Source of the DNA: Candidatus Nitrososphaera evergladensis SR1
Lineage (GTDB): Archaea; Thermoproteota; Nitrososphaeria; Nitrososphaerales; Nitrososphaeraceae
Length of the DNA: 64,000 nt
NCBI RefSeq assembly: GCF_000730285.1
Contig: NZ_CP007174.1
Location: forward strand, 2,480,001-2,544,000
Reading direction: 5' to 3'
Positions 40,430-48,981 of the stretch are shown here, in pieces. Below the pieces are notes generated by a model. That model was given only the letters and a program-made list of their open reading frames with translations, was not told the origin of the DNA and ran no database searches. The first letter of the stretch is position 1. Each line of letters starts with the position of its first letter. The translations under genes were made by a program, and so were the position numbers.

Positions 40430-40819
40430 ATGCAGGTCCTCTGTGACACAAGTTTCCTCATGGTCCTCGTGGAAAAGCCGATAAAATACATTGACAGGAT
40501 AGAGCACGAGTTTGGCCGGCTTGACTTTATCGTGCCGGAAATTGTGGTTGGCGAATTAAGGAGGCTTGCAGAAAAGGCGGGGCCCAAGCGCGCCATGATG
40601 GCCAAGACGGCACTTGAAGTCATCAATGCAAAATTCAGGCAGGTGCAGATTCCAAAGGCCGCGCACGTAGACGACGCAATAGTCGAGTACGCGACGGAGA
40701 ACAAGTGCGCGGTGGCGACCATCGACACCAACCTGCGCAGGCGCCTTATCGCAAACGAGGTGCTTGTATTAACATTGAGCCGCGACAGGCTTGTGGTGGC
40801 AAACCCAAACCTCGGCTAA
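40430..40819 (+). CDS. PIN-domain nuclease, Fcf1/Utp24-like rRNA processing
   Basis: A 129-residue PIN protein from ATG 40430, 8 bp after the aIF2-gamma stop; a longer frame overlaps that gene and is rejected. Conserved acids are Asp in LCDTSFLM, Glu in IVVGELRRL, Asp in VDDAIVEYA and Asp in ATIDTNLRRR. The pattern matches Fcf1-type PIN domains that cut pre-rRNA in Archaea and eukaryotes, which suits the translation cluster. Confidence 0.88.
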   Translation: MQVLCDTSFLMVLVEKPIKYIDRIEHEFGRLDFIVPEIVVGELRRLAEKAGPKRAMMAKTALEVINAKFRQVQIPKAAHVDDAIVEYATENKCAVATIDTNLRRRLIANEVLVLTLSRDRLVVANPNLG

Positions 40820-40826
40820 AGAAAAC

Positions 40827-40835
40827 TTAAATAAA
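40827..40835 (+). promoter_or_regulatory. TATA box of the metallo-hydrolase gene
   Basis: TTAAATAAA lies 20-28 nt before ATG 40855, fitting leaderless transcription. Confidence 0.5.
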
Positions 40836-40854
40836 TTTCAGACGAGATTCTTCC

Positions 40855-41508
40855 ATGCTCGATTACAAGGGGATAAAGTTCCACTGGCTTGGCCATGACG
40901 GCTTTAGGATTGTCGCCGGCGGCAAGACCATCTATGTGGACCCGTACGAGATGACCAAGGCTCAGCATGGGAAAAACGACGCTGACATTGTCATGATAAC
41001 CCATAACCACTATGACCACCTGAGCATGGACGACCTGAAACAGGTTGTTGGCAAGAAAACAGAGCTAGTCGCCGCCAAGGAATGCGCAGAGCAGCTAAAG
41101 CCGCTTGGGCTTGCGGTCAAAGCGGTGGCGCCGGGCGACAGGGTGACCGTGCAGGGCGTGCAGGTTGAGGCAGTTGCCGCGTACAACACCAACAAAAAGT
41201 TCCATCCAAAGGGCGACAAGAAGGTCGGCTACGTGATAACGCTGAATGGCATGCGCGTCTACCACTCTGGCGACACTGACGACATACAAGAGATGTCGCA
41301 GGTGCAGCCCGACATTGCGCTCGTGCCGGTCTCTGGCACGTACGTCATGACGGCAGACGAGGCTGCAAAGGCAGTCAACGAGAAGATAAAGCCGAAAATG
41401 CTTGCCATTCCGATGCACTATGCGTCAATAGTCGGCTCTGAAAAGGACGCGGCGCGCTTTAAAGAGCTCGTCAGGGCCTGCCCTGTGGAGATATTGGAGC
41501 GCGAATAA
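40855..41508 (+). CDS. metallo-beta-lactamase-fold hydrolase (UPF0173 type)
   Basis: A 217-residue MBL-fold protein with the metal-binding motif THNHYDHLSMDD, a second His in VYHSGDTDD and a C-terminal His in PMHYAS. The layout resembles the UPF0173 family of Zn-dependent hydrolases with unknown substrate. It is probably cytoplasmic. Confidence 0.85.
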   Translation: MLDYKGIKFHWLGHDGFRIVAGGKTIYVDPYEMTKAQHGKNDADIVMITHNHYDHLSMDDLKQVVGKKTELVAAKECAEQLKPLGLAVKAVAPGDRVTVQGVQVEAVAAYNTNKKFHPKGDKKVGYVITLNGMRVYHSGDTDDIQEMSQVQPDIALVPVSGTYVMTADEAAKAVNEKIKPKMLAIPMHYASIVGSEKDAARFKELVRACPVEILERE

Positions 41509-41558
41509 GGCCGACAGTACCTTAAAAAAGAGGTAAAGGCTCCACAAACGGCAATAAT

Positions 41559-44321
41559 ATGTTGCAGGGAGGCAAGTCGCTGTTCAGCGTTGGCTCTTTT
41601 GAGTTCCAGACAAAGCACCTTCTAATCATAGCCGTCCTTGCGATGGCCTTTTCAATAGCAGTCATAATGAGGTCGTACCCGATAAAGTACGGCGCGTACC
41701 TCAACGAGTTTGATCCGTACTTTGACTACAGGGCCACGAAGTACATCCTCGACAACGGCCTTGACGCATACTGGAAGTGGCACGACACCATGTCATGGTA
41801 TCCGGAAGGGCGCAACATCCCTGCCAGCTCGCAGTCCGGGCTGCACGTGACTGCCGCGATAATGTACTCCATGTTTGGAGGCGGCGGATCGCTCATGGAC
41901 TTTACCATAATGTTTCCAGTCGTAATCGGCTCGCTCACTGTCATTGTTGTCTTTGCGCTTGTGCGCGTCCTTGCAGGCACCACCGCGGGGCTCTTTGCGT
42001 CGCTCTTGTTTGCGCTCAGCCCGCCAATCATCCTCAGGGGCAACCTCGGCTGGTTCAAGTCGGAGCCCCTTGGCCTGTTCTTTGGCCTTTTGGCCGCGTA
42101 CCTGTTCATCTCTGCCATCAGGCACAAAGAGATCAAGTACGCCATACCAAAGGCGGTGCTTGGCGGCCTGCTCCTTGGCCTTGCAAACGCGTCATGGGGT
42201 GGAATACAGTACTTCAGCATACCAATAGCCCTGTTCTTCCTTGCGCTCCCGTTCTTCAGGCGCGACCTGACGATACCGATGTACGTGGCAGTCGCCTTTA
42301 CGGTATTTACGCTCATTTCTGCAGCAGCGTTCCCAAGGCCGGGAATGTCGTTCATTGCAGGATTGCCCGGCATCGCCATGATAGGCTCCACGGTTTTCCT
42401 AGTTGCGGCCAACTTTGTCAGCAAGCTGAGCAAGGACAACGAGCGCACAAGGCAGCGCAACATGGCGTTTCTGCTCATCGCCTTCATAGCCGGCGGGTTG
42501 GGCCTGATAGCTACAGGCTCATACATCTCGCCCAGCTTTAGATACATAAATGCAATCTTTCCAGGCATTTCATCGCAGAACGCGCTGGTCGAGTCGGTGG
42601 CAGAGCACCTCACTCCTACAATAGCAGACTATTTCGTCGACTTTTCCATCCTGCTGATGTTTGCAGGCTTTGGCGCGTGGATGGCTTTTCAGAGGCGCAA
42701 CGACGCGGCAGTGTTTGCGCTTATCATCGGCATCACTGGCGTCTATGTTAGCGCCACGTTTGCACGCCTGCTCGTGTTTGCGTCAATAGGCATCATCGTG
42801 CTTGCCAGCATCGGCCTCTTTGAGATAACAAGGAGCATCCTTGAAACAAGAGAAGCGCAGGCCAGCGGCCCGCAAAAGGGCAAGCGCAAGGAAGCGTTGG
42901 CAAAACAGCCGACGGGAACAGCATTCAGGATGGTCTACGTAGGCATTGTAATAGCCATGCTGCTCATCCCCGTGTTTTACCCTCCAAACTCCAACTGGGT
43001 AGACGCCGTCAACGTGCCTACCGCCATTGGAAACGGAGGCACGGTTTTCAGGACCACGAGCACGGACTGGCTTGATGCGACCAAGTGGATATCAGAGCAC
43101 ACAGAGAAAGACGCGGTCATTGCGTCATGGTGGGACTATGGCTACTGGATAACTACGCTTGGCAACCGCACAACGATTGCCGACAATGCGACCATCAACC
43201 AGACCCGCATCGAGTCGATAGCCAAGATGTTCTCCGGCGACGAACAGTCGGGCATAAAGATAGCCCAGGACCTGAAGGCGGACTATGTCGTAGTCTATGT
43301 TGTCGGCCAGCACCAGTTTACAGGCACGCAGAACGCTACCGGCATATCCGTGCCGGTGTACACCCTCGGGCAGGGCGGAGAGGAGAGCAAAAAGAACTGG
43401 ATAATGAGGATCGGTGGCTTTGACACTGCAAAATACATAGAAAGCGACGGCTTTACGCCCAAGCCGGCGTTCTGGACTAACACGCTCCTTGGCAAGCTCA
43501 TACCGTACGAGCCGGGATCTTATGTTTCGTTCACTCCGACAGGCATAAGCCCTCCCCGGCCGACTTATCAGCCGGGCACGGTGCAGCTTTACACAAAGAA
43601 TGTAAAGTATCCTGCTGATGGCGACCCCAACCTGCCATTCCACCTGGCGTACGCGTCGCCCAGCTTTTACGACAACAGCAGCAGGATCGTGACAGGCGTC
43701 ATGATATACAAGGTCAACAAGGACTATGTGCCGCACCCCACGCGCGACCCGTACAGCCCTACAAACACAACGCTGGCAGACATGACGCCGGGCCCGCAGA
43801 TAGCCGAGATAAATACCACGCAGGGCATGATAAAGGCAGAGTTCTTCCCAAAGGCGGCCCCGAAAACAGTTGACAACTTTATCAAGCTTGCCAACGAGGG
43901 CTTTTACGACGGGACGGCGTTCCACAGACTCATTCCCGGCTTTGTGATACAGGGCGGAGACCCGCTGACCAAGAATGCGACTGCAGACAGGAACCGGTGG
44001 GGAACCGGCGGGCCGGGGTATACAATAGACGCAGAGTTTACCGACATCCCTCACACCAGGGGCATACTGTCGATGGCAAGGACAGCCGACGACCCAAACA
44101 GCGCCGGCTCGCAGTTCTTTGTCGTACTTGACAACAACGAGCAGATAAGGGCGGCTCTTGACGGCCAGTACACCGCCTTTGGGCGCGTGATAGAAGGAAT
44201 GGACGTCGTGGACAAGATATCAAACCTGCCCACCGTCGGCGGAAGCGACCAAAGGGTCAGCGACCATATCGCAAACCCTGATGACGCAAGGATAATTTCC
44301 GTGAAAATAGTGCCCCGCTAG
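41559..44321 (+). CDS. aglB: AglB/STT3 oligosaccharyltransferase fused to a cyclophilin
   Basis: A 920-residue membrane enzyme. About ten membrane helices fill residues 20-450, with EFDPYFDYRATKYI as the first acidic catalytic motif and WWDYG (about 523-527) as the STT3 signature for N-glycosylation. After about residue 748 a complete cyclophilin-type peptidyl-prolyl isomerase follows, with TAFHRLIPGFVIQGGDP, AGSQFFVVLDNN and DGQYTAFGRVIEGMDVV. Both domains should face outside, so the protein could glycosylate and fold the same surface proteins. It converges with the IMPase gene, overlapping by 4 nt. Confidence 0.93.
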   Translation: MLQGGKSLFSVGSFEFQTKHLLIIAVLAMAFSIAVIMRSYPIKYGAYLNEFDPYFDYRATKYILDNGLDAYWKWHDTMSWYPEGRNIPASSQSGLHVTAAIMYSMFGGGGSLMDFTIMFPVVIGSLTVIVVFALVRVLAGTTAGLFASLLFALSPPIILRGNLGWFKSEPLGLFFGLLAAYLFISAIRHKEIKYAIPKAVLGGLLLGLANASWGGIQYFSIPIALFFLALPFFRRDLTIPMYVAVAFTVFTLISAAAFPRPGMSFIAGLPGIAMIGSTVFLVAANFVSKLSKDNERTRQRNMAFLLIAFIAGGLGLIATGSYISPSFRYINAIFPGISSQNALVESVAEHLTPTIADYFVDFSILLMFAGFGAWMAFQRRNDAAVFALIIGITGVYVSATFARLLVFASIGIIVLASIGLFEITRSILETREAQASGPQKGKRKEALAKQPTGTAFRMVYVGIVIAMLLIPVFYPPNSNWVDAVNVPTAIGNGGTVFRTTSTDWLDATKWISEHTEKDAVIASWWDYGYWITTLGNRTTIADNATINQTRIESIAKMFSGDEQSGIKIAQDLKADYVVVYVVGQHQFTGTQNATGISVPVYTLGQGGEESKKNWIMRIGGFDTAKYIESDGFTPKPAFWTNTLLGKLIPYEPGSYVSFTPTGISPPRPTYQPGTVQLYTKNVKYPADGDPNLPFHLAYASPSFYDNSSRIVTGVMIYKVNKDYVPHPTRDPYSPTNTTLADMTPGPQIAEINTTQGMIKAEFFPKAAPKTVDNFIKLANEGFYDGTAFHRLIPGFVIQGGDPLTKNATADRNRWGTGGPGYTIDAEFTDIPHTRGILSMARTADDPNSAGSQFFVVLDNNEQIRAALDGQYTAFGRVIEGMDVVDKISNLPTVGGSDQRVSDHIANPDDARIISVKIVPR

Positions 44322-45142
44322 AGCGCCCTCAAAAGGTCATAGTGGATTATTCCGTTCGTGGCCACGATGTCCAGCTTTTCAAATACGGGAAACGCCGGCT
44401 TGCTTCCGTCAAGGAGCGTCCACCTGCCGCCTGCCTCCTCAAGTATCAGGCCGGCTGCCGCAATGTCCCACATCGACAGGTCGTTGTTTATCGTGCCGTC
44501 AAGCCGCCCAGAGGCGACGTACGCGACTTCAAGGCACAGGCTCCCAAGCTTGTGAAAGCGCCTTATCTTTTTCAAGATGTTTGCGTTGATGCGCTCAAAC
44601 CTGTTCTGGTCGAACTTGGTGTGGTTCACGTTCAGGTACAGCTCTTCAATGTTGCGCCTCTTTGTGACAGACATCCTGTTACCGTTTAAAAACGCGCCCC
44701 CGCCCAAGACTGCGGTAAACTCTTCGTTGTGGTTTGGGTCGACAAGGACGCCGGCCAGTGTCTGCGTGCCCTTGCAGAGCGCAATGGACGTGCAAAAGAA
44801 CGGAATCCCGATCACAAAGCTTGCGGTGCCGTCAAGCGGGTCTATGACAAAGTAATAGCCGTCCTTTTTCACGCCGGCGTTGACCTGCCTGTCCTGCTCC
44901 TCCGCCACAAAGGGGATGTCTGGAAACTGCCCTTTCAGATACGACATTATGAGCGCCTGCGACTCGCCATCCACCCTTGTCACAAGCGAGCGGTCGTGCT
45001 TTATTGAAACGTCATAAGTGGCCGAGTCACCAAAGTTGTCCTTTAGCAGTTTTGCGGCCTGCCTGCCGGCGGCAAGTGAGTGTCGCAGTACGTCTTTTTC
45101 CTCCAGTTCCAAATAGTGTGCTTGCTGGTTTGCAAGCCGCAA
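44318..45142 (-). CDS. inositol monophosphatase / fructose-1,6-bisphosphatase family
   Basis: A 274-residue Mg-dependent phosphatase. The metal motifs are EEQD, IDPLDGTASFV and WDIAAAGLILEEAGG. Archaeal members hydrolyse inositol phosphate or fructose-1,6-bisphosphate, linked to lipid headgroups or gluconeogenesis. The substrate cannot be fixed from sequence. Confidence 0.88.
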   Translation of the reverse strand: MRLANQQAHYLELEEKDVLRHSLAAGRQAAKLLKDNFGDSATYDVSIKHDRSLVTRVDGESQALIMSYLKGQFPDIPFVAEEQDRQVNAGVKKDGYYFVIDPLDGTASFVIGIPFFCTSIALCKGTQTLAGVLVDPNHNEEFTAVLGGGAFLNGNRMSVTKRRNIEELYLNVNHTKFDQNRFERINANILKKIRRFHKLGSLCLEVAYVASGRLDGTINNDLSMWDIAAAGLILEEAGGRWTLLDGSKPAFPVFEKLDIVATNGIIHYDLLRAL

Positions 45143-45197
45143 TAATAATCGTTTCCGGCACCACTAACAATGTTTAATACAGTTCTTTTGCAAAAAA

Positions 45198-45593
45198 ATG
45201 TTGGCATTGGGAATTTCAAAAGAGTTTGTACAAGAGCACATTGACAGGTGGGTCAGGGCTTGGAACAGCCGCGACCTTGCCGCAGTCCTTGCCATGTATT
45301 CTGACGATGTCGAGTTTGCAAGCCCCAAGATCAAGGTGGTAATGCCGGAAAAAAGCGAGGGCAGGGTAAAGGGCAAAAAAGAGCTTGAAAAGTACTGGTC
45401 GCTTGCGCTGCAAAAGCACCACGAGCTGCATTTCACCCCGGTAGCCTTTGCGATAAATAATGACAATAACGAGTGCTTTTTCGAGTACAGCTCTTTGCTG
45501 AACGGCCAGAAAACGCTCGTGGTGGAAAAGTTCCAGTTTTCAGACAGCAAAGACGGCCTTATCGTCAGGTCAAGCGCGTTTTATGGCGCGTAA
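45198..45593 (+). CDS. SnoaL-like (NTF2-fold) protein
   Basis: A 131-residue single-domain protein beginning with a helix and WNSRDLAAVLAMYSDDVEF, the usual SnoaL-like signature. The fold binds or isomerises small ring compounds, but many members have unknown roles. It is divergent from the IMPase gene and converges with the dys gene. Confidence 0.75.
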   Translation: MLALGISKEFVQEHIDRWVRAWNSRDLAAVLAMYSDDVEFASPKIKVVMPEKSEGRVKGKKELEKYWSLALQKHHELHFTPVAFAINNDNNECFFEYSSLLNGQKTLVVEKFQFSDSKDGLIVRSSAFYGA

Positions 45594-45595
45594 AG

Positions 45596-46573
45596 CTAGC
45601 GGCGTGCAGCTGCTGCAGCCGCAATCGCCGCGTAGATGAACGGCAAGAGCGTCGAAGCCTCGCCGTGGATGGTCGTCTGCCTTGCCTTTGTCGTGACCTT
45701 GCCCCACGATATCGCCTCGGCCACCAGCGCGCCCGACAGGCTCCCATCCCATTCCGGCGCTGTCGTGATGTAGACAGCGTAGTCGAGTCCCCCGCGGTAC
45801 TGATTCCACCAGAGCGTGTGGTGCTTTGATATCCCGCCCCCTATCATGAATGCGCCGGATTTCTTGGCGTCAAACACCATGTCTGAAAGCTTTGTCTCAT
45901 CCTTTAGCAGGTTGAGCTTGAAATCCTTGTGCTGCTGGTTGAACAGCCATATCTGGCTCCCGACCGCGCCGTCGACTATGCCCGGGACTATGACGGGTAT
46001 CTTGTTCTTGTGGGCCCAGTACAGAAACGACGACTCGTCAAGCGTGCTCCCGATGTAATCGGCGATTTCATAGGTCGACACGTCGCGGTGGCCTGCCTTG
46101 TACATGCCGCTCAGGCATTCCTGCACCTTTTCTTCGATGAGCGGGCCGTACGCGGTCATTGGCACGAGCACGTTTCCAAGGCGGTGGACTTTTTTCTTCA
46201 AGAGCGTCGTGTCGTCCATGCGAAAGTCGCCTGCGTAGTACTTGTCGTACGACCTTGCGATGTCGTGGTCAAGTGCGCCACACGTCGTGATGACCACGTC
46301 AAACATCCTGTTCTTTAGCATGTCCCGGACGATTCCGCGAGCTCCGGTGGACATCAGCGCGGCAACAAATGACAGAAACTTGGTGCACTGCGGCTCGTCA
46401 ACTATCATCCTCTTCAGGATGTCTACTCCGTCAGAGAGGTTGCGCGACTCGAAGCCGCCCGAGCTTGCCATGCTTGTAAATATCGAGTTCACGTCAGAAT
46501 CCTTGGAAATAGCATGATCCTTTACTGCGCTGTGCAGAAGGTCGTCTCTGCTCTTTTTTGTCTTGCTGGCCAT
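45596..46573 (-). CDS. dys: deoxyhypusine synthase, canonical type
   Basis: A 325-residue enzyme that transfers the aminobutyl group of spermidine to a lysine of aIF5A, the first step of hypusine formation. Conserved segments include STGARGIVRDML, VVITTCGALDHDIARSY, HRLGNVLVP and SWGKVTT, whose Lys corresponds to the active-site lysine. ATG 46573 is chosen over an upstream start because a TATA-like stretch lies at about 46594-46608. A second, more divergent member of the family is encoded next door in the opposite direction. Confidence 0.88.
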   Translation of the reverse strand: MASKTKKSRDDLLHSAVKDHAISKDSDVNSIFTSMASSGGFESRNLSDGVDILKRMIVDEPQCTKFLSFVAALMSTGARGIVRDMLKNRMFDVVITTCGALDHDIARSYDKYYAGDFRMDDTTLLKKKVHRLGNVLVPMTAYGPLIEEKVQECLSGMYKAGHRDVSTYEIADYIGSTLDESSFLYWAHKNKIPVIVPGIVDGAVGSQIWLFNQQHKDFKLNLLKDETKLSDMVFDAKKSGAFMIGGGISKHHTLWWNQYRGGLDYAVYITTAPEWDGSLSGALVAEAISWGKVTTKARQTTIHGEASTLLPFIYAAIAAAAAARR

Positions 46574-46610
46574 TTTACAGCGCCGTACAGGGCGCGCTAT
46601 AATAAAAATA

Positions 46611-46805
46611 ATGTCCTGCATATTTAGAAAAAAAGAAATTCACCCAACCTCCAGACCTAGAAATTTAATACGTGAAATCCATCTGACAAGAGTTTTTCTT
46701 TACGCTGACGTGTTCAAGGACAAAAAGCCAAGGAGCTTTGACGAAGTTTTTGAAATGGAAAAACAAGTAGAGGATGATACAGCCACGTACAACAGAATTT
46801 TTTAA
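46611..46805 (+). CDS. small hypothetical protein (64 aa)
   Basis: A 64-residue frame, basic in its first half and acidic at the end (SFDEVFEMEKQVEDDTATY). It lies between the two deoxyhypusine synthase genes. The true start may be a later GTG at about 46707. No family is recognised. Confidence 0.4.
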   Translation: MSCIFRKKEIHPTSRPRNLIREIHLTRVFLYADVFKDKKPRSFDEVFEMEKQVEDDTATYNRIF

Positions 46806-46830
46806 ATTCAGGTGCCCTTCTAGCTAAGGG

Positions 46831-47952
46831 GTGCACGACCACAACGGCCACAACCATGACAATGGTGATGATTCAAGACACACTTTTTCCGGACGCAAGA
46901 TAGACCCACCGACGGTTTCTCCAAACATGACAGTTCCGGATTTGATAAAGTTCTACGGCTCGACAGGCTACAATGCAAGGAGGCTTGCAGAGGCTGCCGA
47001 GATACTGCAGGACATGATAGACACCGGCTCCACCGTCTGCCTGACACTTGCCGGCGCCATGACGCCGATAGGCATGGGCAAGACGATATCAAAGATGATA
47101 GAAGCTGGGTTCATAGACTGGATTGTGGCGACGGGCGCAAACGTGTACCACGACCTGCACTTTGCATACGGCCTGCCGGTAAAGCAGGGCCACTTTGACG
47201 TCGACGACGACGTGCTCTATGCAAAGCAGATTGTTCGCATTTACGACGTGTACATCAAGGAGATGGAGACTCTGCAGGCGCAAGACCTCTTGGTCCAGAA
47301 GGACATTGCAGAAAGGTCGGACGAAATACCAAAGAATGCGTCCACGGCAGACATTGCCTACGCGCTTGGCAAGGCCGCAAAAGAGAACGCGAAATACTCT
47401 GACAAGTCATTTCTGGTAAAGGCGTACGAGCACAATGTTCCTGTCTACATGCCGGCAATAGGCGACTCGTCAATTGGGCTCAACATGCTCCCGCTCTTGC
47501 TTGAGGGCAAGGGCGTTTTCCCAAACACGATACTTGACGTCGCAGAATCTGCGGCGATTCTCTGGAAGAGCAAGAGATCCGGCGGGCTGGAGCTTGGCGG
47601 AGGCGTGCCGAAAAACTTTTTCCAGCAGACAGGGCCGGCGCTGTACCAGATACTAAAGATAAAGGAGGGAGGGCAGGACTATTTGATCCAGATGACGGAC
47701 GCAAGGCCGGACACAGGCGGCCTTTCCGGCGCGACCCTGCAGGAGGGCAAGAGCTGGGGCAAGATCAAGACGTCGCACCGGGGAAACGTCATCGTGTACG
47801 GCGACTCGTCCGTGTATTTCCCGCTGCTCTGCTCTTATGCGCTCTCTGTATGCAAGCCAAGGAAGCAAAAAGAGATCTATGCCAAAAAAGACAAGTGGGT
47901 GCAGGAAATGAAAAAGATCTACTTTGCCAACAGTAACAAGAAAAAGTCATGA
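46831..47952 (+). CDS. divergent deoxyhypusine synthase family protein
   Basis: A 373-residue protein with a His/Asp-rich N-terminus (HDHNGHNHDNGDD) and a DHS-family core: CLTLAGAMTPIGMGK, IVATGANVYHDLHFAYG, YMPAIGDSSIGLN and a conserved SWGKIKTSH with the lysine used by DHS. It lacks the RLGN segment of the canonical enzyme, which the neighbouring 45596 gene keeps. Divergent DHS relatives can make homospermidine or act on other amines, so the substrate is open. The His-rich start may bind metal. Confidence 0.8.
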   Translation: MHDHNGHNHDNGDDSRHTFSGRKIDPPTVSPNMTVPDLIKFYGSTGYNARRLAEAAEILQDMIDTGSTVCLTLAGAMTPIGMGKTISKMIEAGFIDWIVATGANVYHDLHFAYGLPVKQGHFDVDDDVLYAKQIVRIYDVYIKEMETLQAQDLLVQKDIAERSDEIPKNASTADIAYALGKAAKENAKYSDKSFLVKAYEHNVPVYMPAIGDSSIGLNMLPLLLEGKGVFPNTILDVAESAAILWKSKRSGGLELGGGVPKNFFQQTGPALYQILKIKEGGQDYLIQMTDARPDTGGLSGATLQEGKSWGKIKTSHRGNVIVYGDSSVYFPLLCSYALSVCKPRKQKEIYAKKDKWVQEMKKIYFANSNKKKS

Positions 47953-48336
47953 GAATACTTCGTTCTTGACGACCCACTTGCCTCCCTTTAGCGACATCTC
48001 TAGCTGCCCCACGAGGTTGCCGTTTGAATAGACCTTGGCAAACTCGGAGCTGGAGCCAAACATCGACGCAAGGAGGTCTTTCTTTTCGTGGTAGCCGGAT
48101 TCCAGGGTCTTGACGCCCAGCTTGCCGCTTGCCCTCTTGATGATGTTGCGCGCGGCCGGCCACTCGCCCTTCCAAGAGATGAATTCAAAGCCGCCGAACT
48201 TGACGGTCGACATCGTGTGGCCCTCTTTTAGTTTGGCCTCGAACTTGATGTTGTTCTTTTTTGCGTACTCGTTCATCCAGGCTACCGCCTTTTCGCCCTT
48301 GCCCCGCTCCACCGCAAAGCTGTCCGCGCCGGCCAC
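47947..48336 (-). CDS. hypothetical alpha/beta protein (129 aa)
   Basis: A 129-residue protein from GTG 48336 with mixed helices and strands (VAWMNEYAKKNNIKFEAKLKE, VKFGGFEFISWKGEWP, GNLVGQLEMSLKGGKWVV). It converges with the DHS relative, overlapping by 6 nt. No family is recognised. Confidence 0.6.
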   Translation of the reverse strand: MAGADSFAVERGKGEKAVAWMNEYAKKNNIKFEAKLKEGHTMSTVKFGGFEFISWKGEWPAARNIIKRASGKLGVKTLESGYHEKKDLLASMFGSSSEFAKVYSNGNLVGQLEMSLKGGKWVVKNEVFS

Positions 48337-48423
48337 GCGACAACATCGCACGCGCAATTATTTAATCGATTGCAGGCAGGCGGCAGCAAAAAATATTATA
48401 AACAAACTTGTCGGACAGGAATT

Positions 48424-48981
48424 GTGCGGGCTTTTGTCGCAGTTGATGCTCCGGGGACCGAGATAGCAGAACTCCAGCAAGAGATGATGTCTTTTTCCGG
48501 GTGGAGCGCAAGAGAAGTCAAGCCGGTGGAGCAAAACAATTTTCATTTCACGCTGATATTCCTTGGCGAGATAACCGGCCAGCAGGCAGAAAAGGTCAAG
48601 GAAAAGCTTGCAAAAGTAAGGTTTGAGCCTTTTCCCATCACGTACACAGGCGTGGGTGCATTCCCAAAGGCGTCAAACGCAAGGATCGTCTGGGTCGGGC
48701 TTGACCCAGAAGGGTCGGCCATGCTTCAGGAGCTTGCAGGGCAGGTCGTCGCAAAGACGGCAGAAGCAGGCTTTGTGCCGGACAAGCCGTTTTCGCCACA
48801 CCTTACGATTTTCCGGGCAAAGAATAGGCACGTTGCAGTCGACACGGCAAAATACGCAGGCAAGACCTTTGGCACGAGCATTGTCGACAGGGTGTACCTG
48901 AAGAAAAGCGAGCTTGCCCCTTCTGGGCCGACGTACTCGAACATTTATACCGTCAGCGCCGCAGAGGAAAAGGGAGCTTGA
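48424..48981 (+). CDS. thpR: RNA 2',3'-cyclic phosphodiesterase (ThpR, 2H family)
   Basis: A 185-residue 2H phosphoesterase with the two catalytic motifs HFTLIFLG and HLTIFR, each contributing a His-x-Thr. Family members open 2',3'-cyclic phosphates on RNA ends, and some show 2'-5' ligase activity. GTG 48424 is the natural start. Its stop overlaps the TTG start of the CCA enzyme gene by 4 nt, so both are coupled, which suits shared tRNA metabolism. Confidence 0.88.
   Translation: MRAFVAVDAPGTEIAELQQEMMSFSGWSAREVKPVEQNNFHFTLIFLGEITGQQAEKVKEKLAKVRFEPFPITYTGVGAFPKASNARIVWVGLDPEGSAMLQELAGQVVAKTAEAGFVPDKPFSPHLTIFRAKNRHVAVDTAKYAGKTFGTSIVDRVYLKKSELAPSGPTYSNIYTVSAAEEKGA

Noticed and set aside
41726-42613. 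A long open frame antisense to the oligosaccharyltransferase
   Set aside because: The sense strand encodes clear STT3 helices; the antisense product has no recognisable feature.
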